Both the position numbers and the translations under genes were made by a program. The notes under the pieces were generated by a model, which was not told the origin of the DNA, did not search any database, and saw nothing but the letters and a program-made list of their open reading frames with translations. 64,000 nucleotides of DNA from Voacanga thouarsii (taxonomy: Eukaryota > Streptophyta > Magnoliopsida > Gentianales > Apocynaceae): the NCBI GenBank assembly GCA_026120185.1, contig JANUWF010001161.1, positions 1,560,001-1,624,000 on the forward strand, given 5' to 3'. Positions 24,301-36,312 of the stretch are shown piece after piece (the stretch's first letter is position 1; each line of letters opens with the position of its first letter).

Positions 24301-25690
24301 CTTGGCCTACGTAATTAATAAGCTAGGAGGGGTTAAGAATCCCGAAGAAGTTCCTATTATGAATGAGTATTTGGATGTTTTTCCAATGAACTTGAAGGAA
24401 TTACCACTGAAGAGAAAAGTAGATTTTTCTATTGAGTTAGTGACATTGGCAGAACCAATTTCAAGAACTCCTTATTGAATGGCACTTACAGAATTGCAGG
24501 AGCTTAAGAAATAAGTACAAGAATTAATGGAGCAAGAATTCTTTCGGCCTAGTACTTCACCTTGGGGAGTACCTATCTTGTTTGTTAGAAAGAAAGATGA
24601 GTTGCCATAGATGTATATAGATTTGTGAGGTTAAATGCAATAATGGTAAAGAATAAACATCTATTGCTTATGATTGATAAATTGTATGATTAGTTACAAA
24701 GAGCAGGATGATTCTCAGAGTTAGACTTGAGGCAAGGATATTACTAAGTTCGGATTCGGGAAGAAAATATACTAAAAACTGCATTTAACACGATATAGGC
24801 CTTTTGAGCTTGTAGTGAGGCCTCTTTGGTGTCACTAATGCCTGCTATTTCATAGATCTAATGCACCGAACATTTCGGCCTAGTTTTGTGGCTATATTCA
24901 TAGATGATATTTTGGTGTACTCCAAATATCCCTAGATCATGAACAATAATCTTCAAAAAGCATTAGGAAAGTTAAGGGAGACCAAACTACATGTAAAATT
25001 CAGTAAGTGTGAGTTTTGGCTACAAGAAGTAGCATTCTTGTGACATGTGATATCCAAAGTCATGAGTACAATAGATCATGCAAAATTCGAAACAGTGACG
25101 AATTGGAAACGTCCTGCGAATTCCAACTGAATACAATGTTTTCTGGGATTTGCAAGATATTATTTGAGATTTACTAAGAAATTTTTAAGATAGCTTTACT
25201 TTGAGTTGACTCACCTAAAAGAAAGTTCCTTATGTTTGGACTAGGAAATGTGAGGGAAAATTCCAAGAGTTGAGAAAAGGATTAAGCTCTACTCCTATTT
25301 TAACATTGCCAATGATGGACAAGCCTTATGAGGAGTACATAGATATGTCAAAGGAAGGATTGGGAGGAGTATTGATGCAAGAGAGAAAGGTGATAGCTTA
25401 TATCTCTAGGAAGTGGAAAGCTCATGAGGAGAATTACATTACACATCATTTAGAGTTAGTTTCTATTATGTTTGCCCTTAAGGAGTGGGGACATTATTTG
25501 TGTGGGACTGAGTTAGAAATCTTTACTGACCACAAAAGTTTAAAGTATGTTTTTACTTAAAAGGATTTGAACAAAAGGCAAAGTTGATGGATGGAATTTT
25601 TGGAAGGATTTCAATGTCTAATTAAATATGATCCTGGAAAAGTAAACACAGTAGTAAATGCCCTTAATCGGAAGGTGAATTTGTCATCTC
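24300..25690 (+). pseudogene. Del1 reverse transcriptase and RNase H (degraded)
   Basis: The pre-RT motif NPEEVPIMNEYLDVFPMNLK starts the block. RT follows: [33 protein letters not shown], a catalytic [10 protein letters not shown] (FIDD at 24897-24908), and KFSKCEFWLQEVAFL. RNase H (25270-25560) reads [40 protein letters not shown] and [15 protein letters not shown]. At least six stops or frameshifts are present, including TAA/TAG for expected Gln codons. This arrangement and wording are those of the chromovirus branch. Confidence 0.93.
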
Positions 25691-25899
25691 TTTAGACATT
25701 AAAAATTCCAGAATTAGAAGTATTTGCAGTAGATGGAGAAATAAGGATAAGTAATACTTCCATTCAACCTGCCTTCTTACAGCAGTTGAAGAGAGAATAG
25801 TTAAAAAGAGAGCAAGATAAAGATGAAGAGTTCAAAAGTTAGTGTAGAAAGAGGCGAATATAGGAGAAGATGAGTTCCGAAAGGACAATGATAGGATTA

Positions 25900-27120
25900 A
25901 TTGCTACTGGGGTCAGTATTGTATTTTGAAATAATATGCGATGAGATAAGATGTTTTGATGGAGGCACCTTGGAGTAAGTATACCATCCATCCAGGGGCC
26001 ATAAAGATGTATCAAAACCTAAAGGAAAGTCAATTAGTAATGGCCTAGAGAGTTATAATGATTATCCACTCCATCGTGAAAATGGGATGAAATTACTATA
26101 GACCTCATTACAGAATTACCTATGATAGTAGAGCAGCGAGATACTATTTGGGTGATAATGGAACGACTAAGTCTGCTAATTTCATTCCTTTTAATTAACG
26201 GAATTCCCTAGAGAAGTTAAGCAAAATCTATATGGAGGAAGTAATCAGACTTCATGAGTATCCTCTAGTATTGTGTCAGATCGAGATCCTAGATTTACCT
26301 CAAAGTTTTAGACTAAACTGCAGTAGAGGTATGGGACCACAATAAAGTTTAGCATAGATGCGCACCTACACATGGATGGACAGACAAAACGAGTGAATAG
26401 AGCTTTGAAAGACATGTTGAGGACCTGTGCTTTGGATTTTGGAACTAAGTGGATTGATAATTTAGCGTATGCAGAATTTGCATACAAATCGGAATGGCCC
26501 CGTTTGAAGCTTTATATGGAAGAAAATGTCAGTCCCCATTATATTGGGAATATTTAGGATAGAGAATGGGTGAACAAAATACTTTTGATCTTGAAGAGGT
26601 TCGATAGGCTGTAGAGATGATCAAAACCAAGTTAGAAGTGGTGCAGAGTAGACAAAAAAGTTATGTGGATCGACGTAGGAGAGATTTGGAATTTACTGAA
26701 GGGGATCATGTATTCTTGAAGTTGGCTCCACAATAACAATTAGGAACCAAAGAACAAGAAAAGAAATTGGCATTTAGGTACGCTAGATCATTTCCTATTG
26801 TCGAGAGGATTGGAAAAGTAGCCTATCGATTGAAGTTACTAGTAGAACTTAAAGTTATTCACGGCGTGTTTTATGTAGCCTAACTTCAAAAGTATGTGGA
26901 TGATCCTGCCCACATTTTGAATAAAAAACCTATTGAGATAACTCTAAGCTTGAAGAATGAGGAAATTCCTATTAAGATCTTGGAGTATGCTAAAAAAGAA
27001 TTGCGGAATGAGAAAATTCCACATGTACAAGTATCATAGAATCATTAATTTGCGTAAGATGCAACTTGGAAAAACGAAAGCAAAGATGTTGAAAAAGTAC
27101 CCAGGTTTATTTCAAGAGTA
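25900..27120 (+). pseudogene. Del1 integrase with C-terminal chromodomain (degraded)
   Basis: The N-terminal part shows TIHPGAIKMYQNLKESQLVM. The core shows TTKSANFIPF, LEKLSKIYMEEVIRLHEYPL, then DGQTKRVNRALKDMLRTCAL and WIDNLAYAEFAYKSE at 26372-26510. The C-terminal region keeps DRRRRDLEFTEGDHVFLKL-like wording near 26670-26720. From about 26935 it reads IEITLSLKNEEIPIKILEYA ... DATWKN, a chromodomain remnant, which in this lineage steers integration to heterochromatin. About 60 codons between the GQTERVNQ segment and the GPF-like segment are shortened. Confidence 0.9.
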
Positions 27121-27148
27121 AGCTAATTTCGAGGACAAATTTTTTTGT

Positions 27149-27160
27149 AAGGAGGGGACA
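27149..27160 (+). other. Del1 polypurine tract
   Basis: AAGGAGGGGACA lies one base before the 3' LTR, the normal plus-strand primer of this lineage. Confidence 0.9.
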
Positions 27161-28669
27161 ATGTAACATCCCACCTTTTACTTTCAATTGGCTACTATTT
27201 GTAATAGGATGAGAATTTATATCAATGGCTAGAACAATATATGATCGGTATAATGAGACAAATATTTTGGTATAATAATAGCTTATCAGAACTGGGATGT
27301 AATTATTGGAATTGCTCTACCCGTACCCTAAATTTTTAGAAGGCTGTTATTATTAAAAAAAAAATAATTATAGGGTACTCTGAAAATAAAAATTGATCAG
27401 TGCGATGAAACGCACGTTTTGGTGTGAATTTTGCTACCCGGGGTATCGGGGGCATTTTTGTCATTTTGACCGCGCCCGTGACTTTGACCGCAAATTTAAC
27501 CAAGTAGAGAAGGAATTGAAGAATTTAAGTATTACCAATGAATTCAGTGGAATTTTTGGAGTTGATTGGTGAAATAAAATATTTTTCCGTTACGGACTCG
27601 ATTTTAGTCATTCTGAAGAAAATAAAAAATAACTATTGAAAATGGGACATGTGGCTTCTTGTGAAGAGGCTGATTTATAGTCATAGTTTCATCCAGCCTT
27701 TGAGAAAGAAAAACAAGAGAAAATAAGAAAGAAATGGTTGAGAAAAACAAAGAGAAAAAGAAAAAGGAGAGAGAAAGAAAGAAGTGTGTGTGTGTTCTTG
27801 GAGCAAAATCACACCAAATAGCCTTAAATACATGGTGAAAACCTACCTTGCTTGAATTAAAGTTTTTGTTGGATGAATGATGATGTAAATTTTAACATAA
27901 AAATATGACTTTCATGTATTGATTTCGGATCAAAACTAGGGTTTGTGAACTTTTGTGTATGAACTTTATATATGCTTGTATATGTGCCGGTTGCCTAAGG
28001 GCCTTTGCATAATATTTTGCATGAGGAAGAACTGAAGAAATATGGTAGCTTGAAGGCTTATTTTTGGTTGATGAGGTGATGATCAAAGTAGAGTAAAAAT
28101 GGAATTTACTTGGTTGGAAAAATGGTTCAAACTAGCTTTTGATTAGAAGAGATGAATTTGTGTTGAATAAGTGTGAATTTTGTGAGCTACTGGAAATCTA
28201 AAAATTCAGAATTAAAGATGATTTGAAAGAGAATTGAATGACTTAATGGTTCTAAGGGGTTAAAGATTAAAGGAGGACATGGAAAGCATGAATATAAAAG
28301 CGAGGTAAAACTACTGGGGCTGTTTTGCCTAGTAACATGCCTTGGAAACCAAAATTCTCAAAAAGGGCTTAAATAGAATTAAATTCTAGAGTCTTATGGT
28401 CGTTTTGGTATATCATAGAGCCAAATCGGAGTTGTGGACTGGATGTTATGTGCAAAACAAAATCATGTGTCAAACAGTGAAATTCCAGAAAAATGAGGCT
28501 GAAAATGGATGAACTTAAGGATGATTAATTGTGTTATTTTGGATGAAATAAATGGGAAATATGAAGTGAATCCCTTGTATATGAAGGGATAAAGGATATA
28601 GGAGAAATAAAATGAAAGAATTGATCAAACGATGAAAAAACGACGTGAACGAAAGTTGAATATTTTTCT

Positions 28670-28790
28670 TAACCGTTGGTAGAATGTCAACTAACCGTTG
28701 GGCATGTCGGCTAGACACTGGCTACCCATCGGGTACGTCAACTAAATGTCAGTTACCCATCGGCTATTTTTCGGCCAAACACTAATTGAC
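28670..28790. repeat. CGTCGG-type array in Del1 3' LTR, expanded
   Basis: Units such as aaccgttgggcatgtcggcta and ggctacccatcgggtacgtcaacta repeat about six times. The array is about 50 bases longer than in the 5' LTR, so it changed length after insertion. Confidence 0.7.
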
Positions 28791-29129
28791 CCAAAAACGA
28801 TGTTTGGTGTAGGTTTAACAACAAATGGCCGACGGAACGTCGAAAACAGTAGAAACGAAGGTTAAATGGTTGTGAACGGAAAGAGTTGCTTAGGACACGA
28901 AGTGAGTCCCTTTGATTTCTAAAACCTTTTGAAAGCTAGAGTGCTTCACTTTTCCATGAAATGCTATGTTTTATACTGTTTTGGAAATCCCTGAATATAC
29001 TTAAGGTTTATCTGAGTAAGATTTGTTTTATGTCATTTTGGGCTTGAATGAACTTCATAACTGTCTTGAAAACCTTAATAGATGATTAAAGCATGAATTT
29101 TGTGAATTTAGTCCTTTTTGGATTAAATA

Positions 29130-29565
29130 TTTGGGATTTTTAGAAAATGGTAAATTTTTGGAATCAGGTATTCATAATATGACTGAAATGCCCTTATTGG
29201 AACATTTTGTGGAAATATGGTTGAAAACTTTGAATTTAATTCTCTTTTGGTATTAGAATTCTGGATTTCTTGAAATGAGTTTCTTTTGGAATCGGGTATC
29301 TGAAAAATGATCCAAATGTCCTTATTGGAATATTTATGAAAACTTTTGGAATCGGGTATATGATAAATGACTGAAATACCCTTATTGGAACTTTTGTGAA
29401 TACTTTTCAAATCGGATAAGGGTAAAATGACCCAAATACCCTCAAAAAGTCTTTTAAAATTGGGTATGGGTAAAATGACCCAGATGCCCTTAGAAAATGA
29501 GTTTTGTGATCGAATACGAGGAAAATGACTCGAATGCTCTTGGAAACATGTTTTGATGTGTGAAC
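29130..29565. repeat. 48-60 bp minisatellite-like units in Del1 3' LTR
   Basis: Same block as 21060-21475: the core aaatgaccc(a/g)(a/g)atgccctt repeats about six times. Both LTR copies hold the same number of units, so the array was present before insertion. Confidence 0.85.
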
Positions 29566-30198
29566 ATAACTCTTTAACCTGTTTCAACATGATTTTAGAA
29601 AATGATCTCTCGTGATGAGATTGACTTTTGGAAAACGACCTTTTGATCCCTGAAATTATTTCATTGGCCTGATGTACCATGGATCAATTAATTTGCTCTA
29701 CGAAGTCTATGTGAATGATGATCTGACTTGCGAGTCAGTGGGATCAAATTCTGAAAAATGTTATTTTGTCCCAAAAATGTTTTGATTTGAAATTCTACGG
29801 GATCAGATAATCTACTGGCCTGATCTGTCGACGGGGTTGGTATTGTTAACGTTGAGTACTCAGCAAGGACTTTGATCTTTGTACTAATCTACATTAGAGT
29901 TAGATGACCCTAGCAACCTGGCCTAATTCTAAGGATTGTCTTGCTCCAAACGGGGTAATAGGACATTGAGATGAGTCGTCCTGGCTAGCTGTTTAGCACC
30001 TAACAATTGCCGCATCTGCGGGCGCTTCTTGATTTTGAGTCATTCGCTAGATGCCGAGGGAGGGGGGGATACTCAGTGCGTTTGACTCCTTACCACCTCG
30101 ATGGTGATTGACGTCAGGATTAGGACCCCTAGCTAATGGTGGAAAGTAAAAGATTATGTGCTACGGTACACTAGGTATGTTGCGGTATAGCTGAGCAG

Positions 30199-30218
30199 AA
30201 GTACACTGCAGTGTACTT
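30199..30218. promoter_or_regulatory. 20-bp perfect palindrome in Del1 3' LTR
   Basis: Identical to the 20-mer at 22092-22111. Confidence 0.8.
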
Positions 30219-30882
30219 ATTCGACGACTCACGGTTGAGTACTGGAGGCTGCGGTCTTAAAACAATGACACGTGGTGCCTAAGGCAAGGACTGTGGGACT
30301 TGCATGTGGATACATGCCGACCTTCTGTTGGAGAAGTACTTGTGATTTGAAAAAAATTGGGGTAATGATTTGAAATTGAAATATAATTTTTTAAAAATGA
30401 TTAAGTTCTGAATAAACTCTTCGTTAAAGAGTTTTGGAATCGTTTCTAGTGAACAAATGATATGTTATTCCACAAAAGTTTTTTGAACTCTGTCTCTTCA
30501 ATAAAGTACTAGTACACACGGGACTCATTGGGTGATTTTTTACTCACACGTGTTTGTTATCTTACCTTTTTTGTAGGATTCAGAGTTGAGCGGACCTACG
30601 GATAGAGGACGATACCACAGTGATAGCAGAATAGGTCCGGACGTTTCTCTTTTGGATAATGTACCTTATTATTGATGTTGAATAGAAATTTTCATGTATG
30701 AGATTCTTTGTTATATATGTGCACATGACCATCAGATGGGTTGTTGTATGGATCTGGACCTTACATACTCTGTTGGTTTTTTTTTTTTCGTTATAAAGAC
30801 CTTTTGTCTGGGTGACTGGATGGGGTGACACCCGATTTTGATATGCTTCCGCTGTTACCTTTAATAGGGGTGTTACAAAACT

Positions 30883-31480
30883 TATATTTAACTTGTTCAT
30901 ATTGTAATTCAATTTAAACTGAGTGAAGGAGCCTGACAAAGAATCTTGAACTATATCCATGTCTCTCGGGGTCAATGATAGCCCCCAAGACTTCTGCTTC
31001 ATCGAAAGTAGCAATCATCTTGAGCATATGCTCTTTGACTAATGCTCTCTCAGCTATCTTGGTGTTTATAATTATTCGAAGAGTCTCATGCCTTACGGGT
31101 CGGCTCTTATCTGTGAACATTGCGGCTAGTAATGTACTTATGTCTTATGCAGTTGTCACGTGCTTATGTTTGGATTGGAGTACATTTGACATGTAGGCTA
31201 ACATATAGTATCGGGCTATCTCGTCACCCTTCTTCCATGCCATTTCAGCCTCATGCTCTTCAGCGGTGGAACCTTCCTCGATTACTGAGCAGATCTCGTA
31301 AATGGCATGCTTATACTCTTCAACTATGAGTATTATGTCCAGGTTCCTTTTCCAATCCATATAGTTTGGAACCGTTAGCTTATTTTCGCAGAGAATAACA
31401 ACTAAGAAACTGAAAGAACCCCCACCAACCATTTTTGAAATTTTGAAAAAATAAAAGAAATTCTCAGTATTGTACAATAA
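30883..31480 (-). pseudogene. Cop1 gag (UBN2 type), part 5' of the Del1 insertion
   Basis: The minus strand reads LTVPNYMDWKRNLDIILIVE and KKGDEIARYYMLAYMSNVLQ (31145-31507). It continues as RHETLRIIINTKIAERALVK and EHMLKMIATFDEAEVLGAI (30914-31120), then GSFTQFKLNYNMNKLN before the Del1 junction. This is the Copia gag of the LTGPNFVDWKRNLDIVL type. Frameshifts separate the three parts. Joined to 18742 leftward, the gag C-terminus and zinc knuckle follow, which shows that Del1 split one gene. Confidence 0.9.
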
Positions 31481-31507
31481 AAATAATTTTGTACACTTTA
31501 TCTTCAT

Positions 31508-33217
31508 ATTAAACTGATAATAGCTAAGCCCATTACTATTATCTTTAACATGATTAATTTTTCTCTTAGGAAAACTGACATATCTTCTTGGGAAGATTAA
31601 CAGTTTCCTAAGCTAAGTGTGTTAATCACCACAAATTAATTTCACTTCTAGGTAATAATGTAGAAGATAACTCCATCGAGGGGATGGCCATTTCTTCCCA
31701 TTTTCTATGGATATACCTTTCACTATAACCTCCAACGTGGGCTGGTCAATCATAGTATGTGTCCCGGGTTATTAATTACATCATTCTATTAGTTCTAGAT
31801 CCTTGTGGTATCTTCATCCTATACGGGTTAACTCCGAGGGTGATGCGAGGAGACTCACGATCTCTAATGAAGATTGTGATGGAAGCCACGGGGCCATTGG
31901 AACCCCTCTCCCACTTAGATTTTTAAATAAGGATTTTCTTGGAAAAATATCATTTGAAAATTTTCAATTAATTTCTCCTTTAACTTAAAATAAAATATCT
32001 AAATCCATAAAAATTTCTATGTCAAGGTTTACACCATTTGAGAAATTTTTTCTCATGGATTAATTTTATTTAAATTAAAAACTTAATAATTTCAAAAAAT
32101 TTCCATTTAAAATTCCTCAAGATTTTGATCTCTAGGTTTTATTTGATAAAAATAAATTTTCCTTTGCTCAAAAGAATTAAAATGGCTTTCCATTTTAAAT
32201 TACAAAAATTTCTAAATTCAAAATATTTTCTATGTCAAGGATAAAAAACTTTTAAGAAAATAACCAATGATTAATTTTTGTTTATGTTAAAATAACCATT
32301 TAATTAAAGAAATATATTTTTCTTTGTCAAATAAAATTTCTCAAAGATATTGGCCTTTGAGAAAACGTGCACATAGGACTTAAAATAAATAGCATGCTAG
32401 AAAACTGTAAAGTTTTCATACTTCTCTATTTTTAATCCTAAGTGCCCCAATAATATAATTAAGCACTTTCATTAAATCAATTAATGATCTTGTTTAATCC
32501 TAAAATTCTTTTACTATTATTTTTCATGCAAAGTATTCAAAGAATAGTTACTATTGTAAAAATAATAACTTCGCTTGGTATATGACCAAAAACCAAAAAA
32601 GAAAAAACCCTAAATTACAAGGGAAAAATAATTTTTTTTTTACACTCTAGCCTTGTGCACCCGCCGCATAGGATCATGGCCTATGGGAAGACCTATAGGC
32701 CAAGGTCCGAAAGCGGGTGCCTGCGGCCCACTGCTAACTTGGGAAGCATCCAGGCCAGGATTCTCCCTGCATCCCGTCTTGGCATGGCTGACCGAGGCGC
32801 ACCTAGAACTGGCTACAGTTGTGAGCCGTGGCAGGCCTAGGCACTACCTCGGGTCCAGGCAAGCTGAGCAGCAGCTCAACTCGACTTGACGGCTGGGCTT
32901 GGTGGCTCAGTCCATCTTCCTCATTCTTTTTTTTTTTTTCCGTTGATTTCCAATTGAAATTTTTCCAGAACGCTCTACAACTCATCGCGATCAATCCAAG
33001 GTGGTTCTTGTTACATTTTTTTTTTCAAAAAAAAAAAAACATCACATCCACCTATACTTTTGAAATCGGATTGACATGAAGGCTAAACAAAGAATTAAAA
33101 TTTTTTATAGCGAGATTTAATAACGAAACTACCCATACCAAAAACAACGAAGGATCTCATTATATTCATCAAATTTATCTTGCTAATTTTATTATCAGGC
33201 ATGCAATAATCCAATGT
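31508..33217 (-). other. Cop1 leader between primer site and gag
   Basis: A 1.7 kb stretch without a convincing reading frame. Most of it is AT-rich; one GC-rich block is listed separately. A long untranslated leader fits this Copia type. Confidence 0.6.
32645..32925 (-). other. GC-rich block in the Cop1 leader
   Basis: About 280 bases with far higher G+C than the surrounding leader (for example ccgaaagcgggtgcctgcgg at 32706). It is bounded by homopolymer runs: T10 at 32631-32640 and T13 at 32927-32939. No known motif or coding domain. It may be captured DNA or a structured leader element. Confidence 0.6.
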
Positions 33218-33223
33218 AACCTG

Positions 33224-33235
33224 TCTCTAATACCA
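33224..33235 (-). other. Cop1 primer binding site, tRNA-iMet
   Basis: On the minus strand TGGTATTAGAGA, two bases from the LTR, matches TGGTATCAGAGC with two changes. Confidence 0.8.
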
Positions 33236-33237
33236 AT

Positions 33238-35156
33238 TGAAGCTTTGAACACAAAAGAAACCATGCATGCATGAGCCATCTGTGGCAAAAAAAAACAAGT
33301 ACAGAGAGCAGCAGAAAAATAAAAACAATACCTATGTGCTTTGTTTGACAATTAACCCGTGAAGAAGACAATGATATCACTGGAAAAACTCCCTCTACAG
33401 ATGATGTCTTTGGGACTGCCGAAACCTCCGGTTGAAAACCAGCACTCCTTTAACTTTTCCGTAGTGCGAACGTGAAGCTCTTTGCTTCTTAGAATATTCC
33501 ACTACCCAACGAAGTTAGTGAAACAACTTAGGCGAGGAACAACACTTCTTGATTCTTTGCTATTAATTAGCAAAATCAAGAGGACAAAAAGGAAGAAAAC
33601 AAACGAGGAAGAAGAGAGAAGAAAGGGAAAAACTTCAGGGAGTTTCTTCTTCGTGCGTCTGTGTGTCTCACTCAACAGATACCTACGGCTTCTTCACAAT
33701 ATCAGATAACCAAAACACTGATATTTTAAAATTCCCGGAGGCCATCAACAGAAGAGGTTCGACTAAGCCTTAACTCTTCTGTTCCATGAATCAAAATAAC
33801 CCTTTAGTCTAGGCTATTCAACCAAAATTAATTTATTATTTTCTTTTGGCCCAATGAGTCCAAAAATAATAACCATTAATTATTTATTTCTTGGGCTTAT
33901 TAAAATAACCCAATAAATAATTAATGAGCCCAAATGAACTAAAATAATTATTTAAACCTTTTATTAATTGGTTGAAGCCCAGGTTAATTTTTCTAATTAT
34001 TTAATCTGGGCTTAGGCCCTGAATAATTAATTAACTAATTAAATTAGATAATAAATTTAATTTTTCTCGTTATTTTATTTTATTCTAGTTTAAAAATAAA
34101 TTAGACTTCCTAAATAAAATAAAATCCTTTTTAATTCTGACCATTTCCTCAACCTAAAAAAATTAGAAATTACGGGTTTTTCTGAGGACCAAAAAGACAT
34201 ATCGCCTTGGCTACTAAAATGACCAAAATACCATTGTTATATAAATAGCTGTATTTTACGTTTTAAATATTTTATAATATCACCATAAGGAAATATTGAC
34301 CCTAAGGACAATGCTGCGTTAGCTATGTTTTCGACCTACAAGTGAATTCACTAAAATACCCCTCTACACACCATCATGCAATTAGAGAGGAAAGAGTGTA
34401 CTAGCACCTCTCTAAAAGACATCTACCATTCTTAAGCTTCTAGTCTAATGATTCATGACTTTTTGAAATATTTTCGCTTTCTAAGGGAGCTACACTAAAA
34501 CTAATATCCAAGTTATGTTCCCCAAGGCCTTGGATAATTAGATCATTCGGACAACCACAAGGGGCGATATAGTGTAGACACTATCTTGTACAAGTCTGTC
34601 TTGACTAACTAGTTACATATGCTAACATACAAGTATAGTAGTCCTTCTAGAGAACCTCAACTACAATGTATCAAAGCACACGCTTCCAACTTCGTCAGAC
34701 CACCAACTTATACTCAAGCTATAGAGTACAAGTCCACGTTGTAGCACTAGTAGTCTTGGTTTCTATCACATAGTACTTGTAAAAACCACTACTACAAGTC
34801 ATGTTCTATGTATTTAAAATACACTTGTGTTATGAAATGAGAAGACTACTCTTTGGCTAAAGATAAGCCATTCCCTATTTTGAATTCATAATACAATAAT
34901 CTTGCCATGATGAGATTCTCATTCTCATCATCTGGTTAAGAACATTAACTTATGTGTTAAGTATCTCATGGTCCATACCTTATTGTGAAAGACCTTCATT
35001 CACATGAACCATTTACCTAAACACAATAGGTATTTTTCAATAAAATCGTGCAAAAATATAAGAATATTTCACAAACAATTTATGAGAAAAATATGTTTAT
35101 TAATATAAGTCAAAATTATATCAGAAATCTAGTCTCAGAGGGCATACATCCTAACA
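33238..35156 (-). repeat. Cop1 5' LTR
   Basis: On the minus strand it starts TGTTAGGATGTATGCCCTC and ends in TTCA beside the primer site. It matches 13447-15382 end to end, and bases 1-7501 in its right part. Confidence 0.93.
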
Positions 35157-35161
35157 AATTT

Positions 35162-36312
35162 TTAGCCAATGTAGACATTGTCTAGTTTAAGTATGGGAAG
35201 TAGGTTAATGATATTCTTTGTCCAAGTTTTTATCATTTTTTTTTTTTTTGTGTTTTCTTGAAATTTTGGGTTGATTTGAAAAAAAAAAAAAAAGTTGATT
35301 AATTTTCAAATTTTGAAATTTTTAGAGTTAAATTGCAATTTTTGACTATTATGGTATTGTTATTATTTTTCTTTTGGTATGAGAATTTGGTTTAAGACTT
35401 ATTTGGTTGAGTTTGGTTTTGTATAAACTTATATATTTGGTGTGATATAAGTAAGTCTTGAGGATTTGGATTAACCTTGTTTATGTTTTAGTAGATGTTG
35501 TGACATTTTGTTTCTTGAGAATTGATGTTGATTTTGTGATGAAGTATAAGTATGAAATTTTTATTGATCTTTTTTCTATCATTTTCTAAGCTAGTCCTTA
35601 TTATGAGTTTAAGTAAATAGGGCTAGAGGCCAGAAGAATGAAAAAAAAAATGCAATTACAAGTGCCTGAAATTGGTTGCATGCTCTTGAATAGAAAAAGA
35701 AAAATGTAGAAAAGGATGTATATGCTTATTCTAGCAAGAAAAAGAAAAGAAAAAAAAAAGAGATAATTTTGCTGAAAAGAAAAAAAAAAAAAAAGGAAAG
35801 AGAAGATGTGAGAAAATAAGAGTGTGAGTGAAAGAAAAATGATGAGTGAAAACAAATGCTTAAAAAAACTAAAGGGGCCAATATAATGAGTAAAGAGAAA
35901 TCCATTCATTTGAGGCTATGAATTCCCAAGAAAATAAAGTGAGAATGTTTCTAGTTTGCTACTCAGATTGTAGTAGTTTGGAAATTGTAAAACTTGAATT
36001 GATTATTATTCCTAACTTATATGAATCACAATGTTTATATTCTTGACTTAAGGAGTAAGGTGAAACGAATTGAATAGATAAAATCTTGGTTAACTCAACT
36101 TTAATGGCCTTAGTTCTATCTATCGAAGTATATGAGTTTGTATGAACTTGGCTTTATTAGATAAGTGTTGGGTTGAGTTCTTTAGTTGAAAGAAAGATAA
36201 TATCATTATTGTATTAGCCATGTTAAAATCTTTTTGATTAATTAAGATATTTGATTGGTGTGTTCAATTCGTATTTGCTTGAGGACAAACAAAGCTTAAG
36301 TGCAAGAGAATG
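35162..36312 (+). other. Ath-b 3' internal region and decayed polypurine tract
   Basis: Noncoding, with A/T runs (35239, 35280, 35640, 35745, 35780). Just before the 3' LTR it has gcttgaggacaaacaaagct followed by aagtgcaagagaatg. Ath-e keeps the intact form of this end in reverse (gcttgaggacaagcaaag, AGTGTGGGGGTGTT), so the tract here is mutated. Its reverse complement resembles 41975-42338 of Ath-c. Confidence 0.8.

Larger units (their letters stand above)
18743..30877 (+). mobile_element. Del1: complete Del/Tekay chromovirus (Ty3/gypsy) inserted in Cop1
   Basis: It starts TGTAACACCCC and ends GGGGTGTTACA, with an exact 5-bp duplication AAACT (18738-18742 and 30878-30882). LTRs are 18743-22770 and 27162-30877. 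Internal order is tRNA-iMet primer site, acidic ORF, protease, reverse transcriptase, RNase H, integrase, chromodomain, polypurine tract. The internal region is only 4.4 kb, and I find no gag domain or zinc knuckle between the acidic ORF and protease. All frames are broken. It splits Cop1 between gag and zinc knuckle. Confidence 0.95.
27162..30877 (+). repeat. Del1 3' LTR (about 3.7 kb)
   Basis: It starts TGTAACATCCC and ends GGTGTTACA. The sequence jumps from ggcttcttg to tgaagaggc at 27661/27662, lacking the 379 bases present in the 5' LTR. It carries an enlarged CGTCGG-type array (28670-28790), the minisatellite block (29130-29565) and the 20-bp palindrome (30199-30218). Confidence 0.95.
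13447..35156 (-). mobile_element. Cop1: complete Ty1/copia element (hosts Del1)
   Basis: LTRs 13447-15382 and 33238-35156 (about 1.93 kb) flank an internal region of about 5.7 kb on the minus strand, once the Del1 insertion is removed. Order from the 5' side (right to left) is primer site, long leader, UBN2-type gag, zinc knuckle, protease, integrase, reverse transcriptase, RNase H, polypurine tract. The target duplication is near-perfect: gattt (13442-13446) and aattt (35157-35161). It is inserted in the internal region of Ath-b. All domains carry stops or frameshifts, so the copy is dead. Confidence 0.93.

Noticed and set aside
29123..29680. 185-codon antisense frame in the Del1 3' LTR
   Set aside because: It arises from minisatellite units with lengths near multiples of three; no known domain, and the frame is shorter in the 5' LTR. 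Kept only as a low-interest finding.
32803..33079. Frames in the GC-rich block of the Cop1 leader
   Set aside because: High GC lowers stop frequency; frames are open on both strands and resemble no protein I recognise.
35601..35909. 102-codon minus-strand frame rich in Phe and Leu
   Set aside because: It is the antisense of A-rich noncoding sequence in the Ath-b 3' internal region; the apparent membrane character comes from poly(T).
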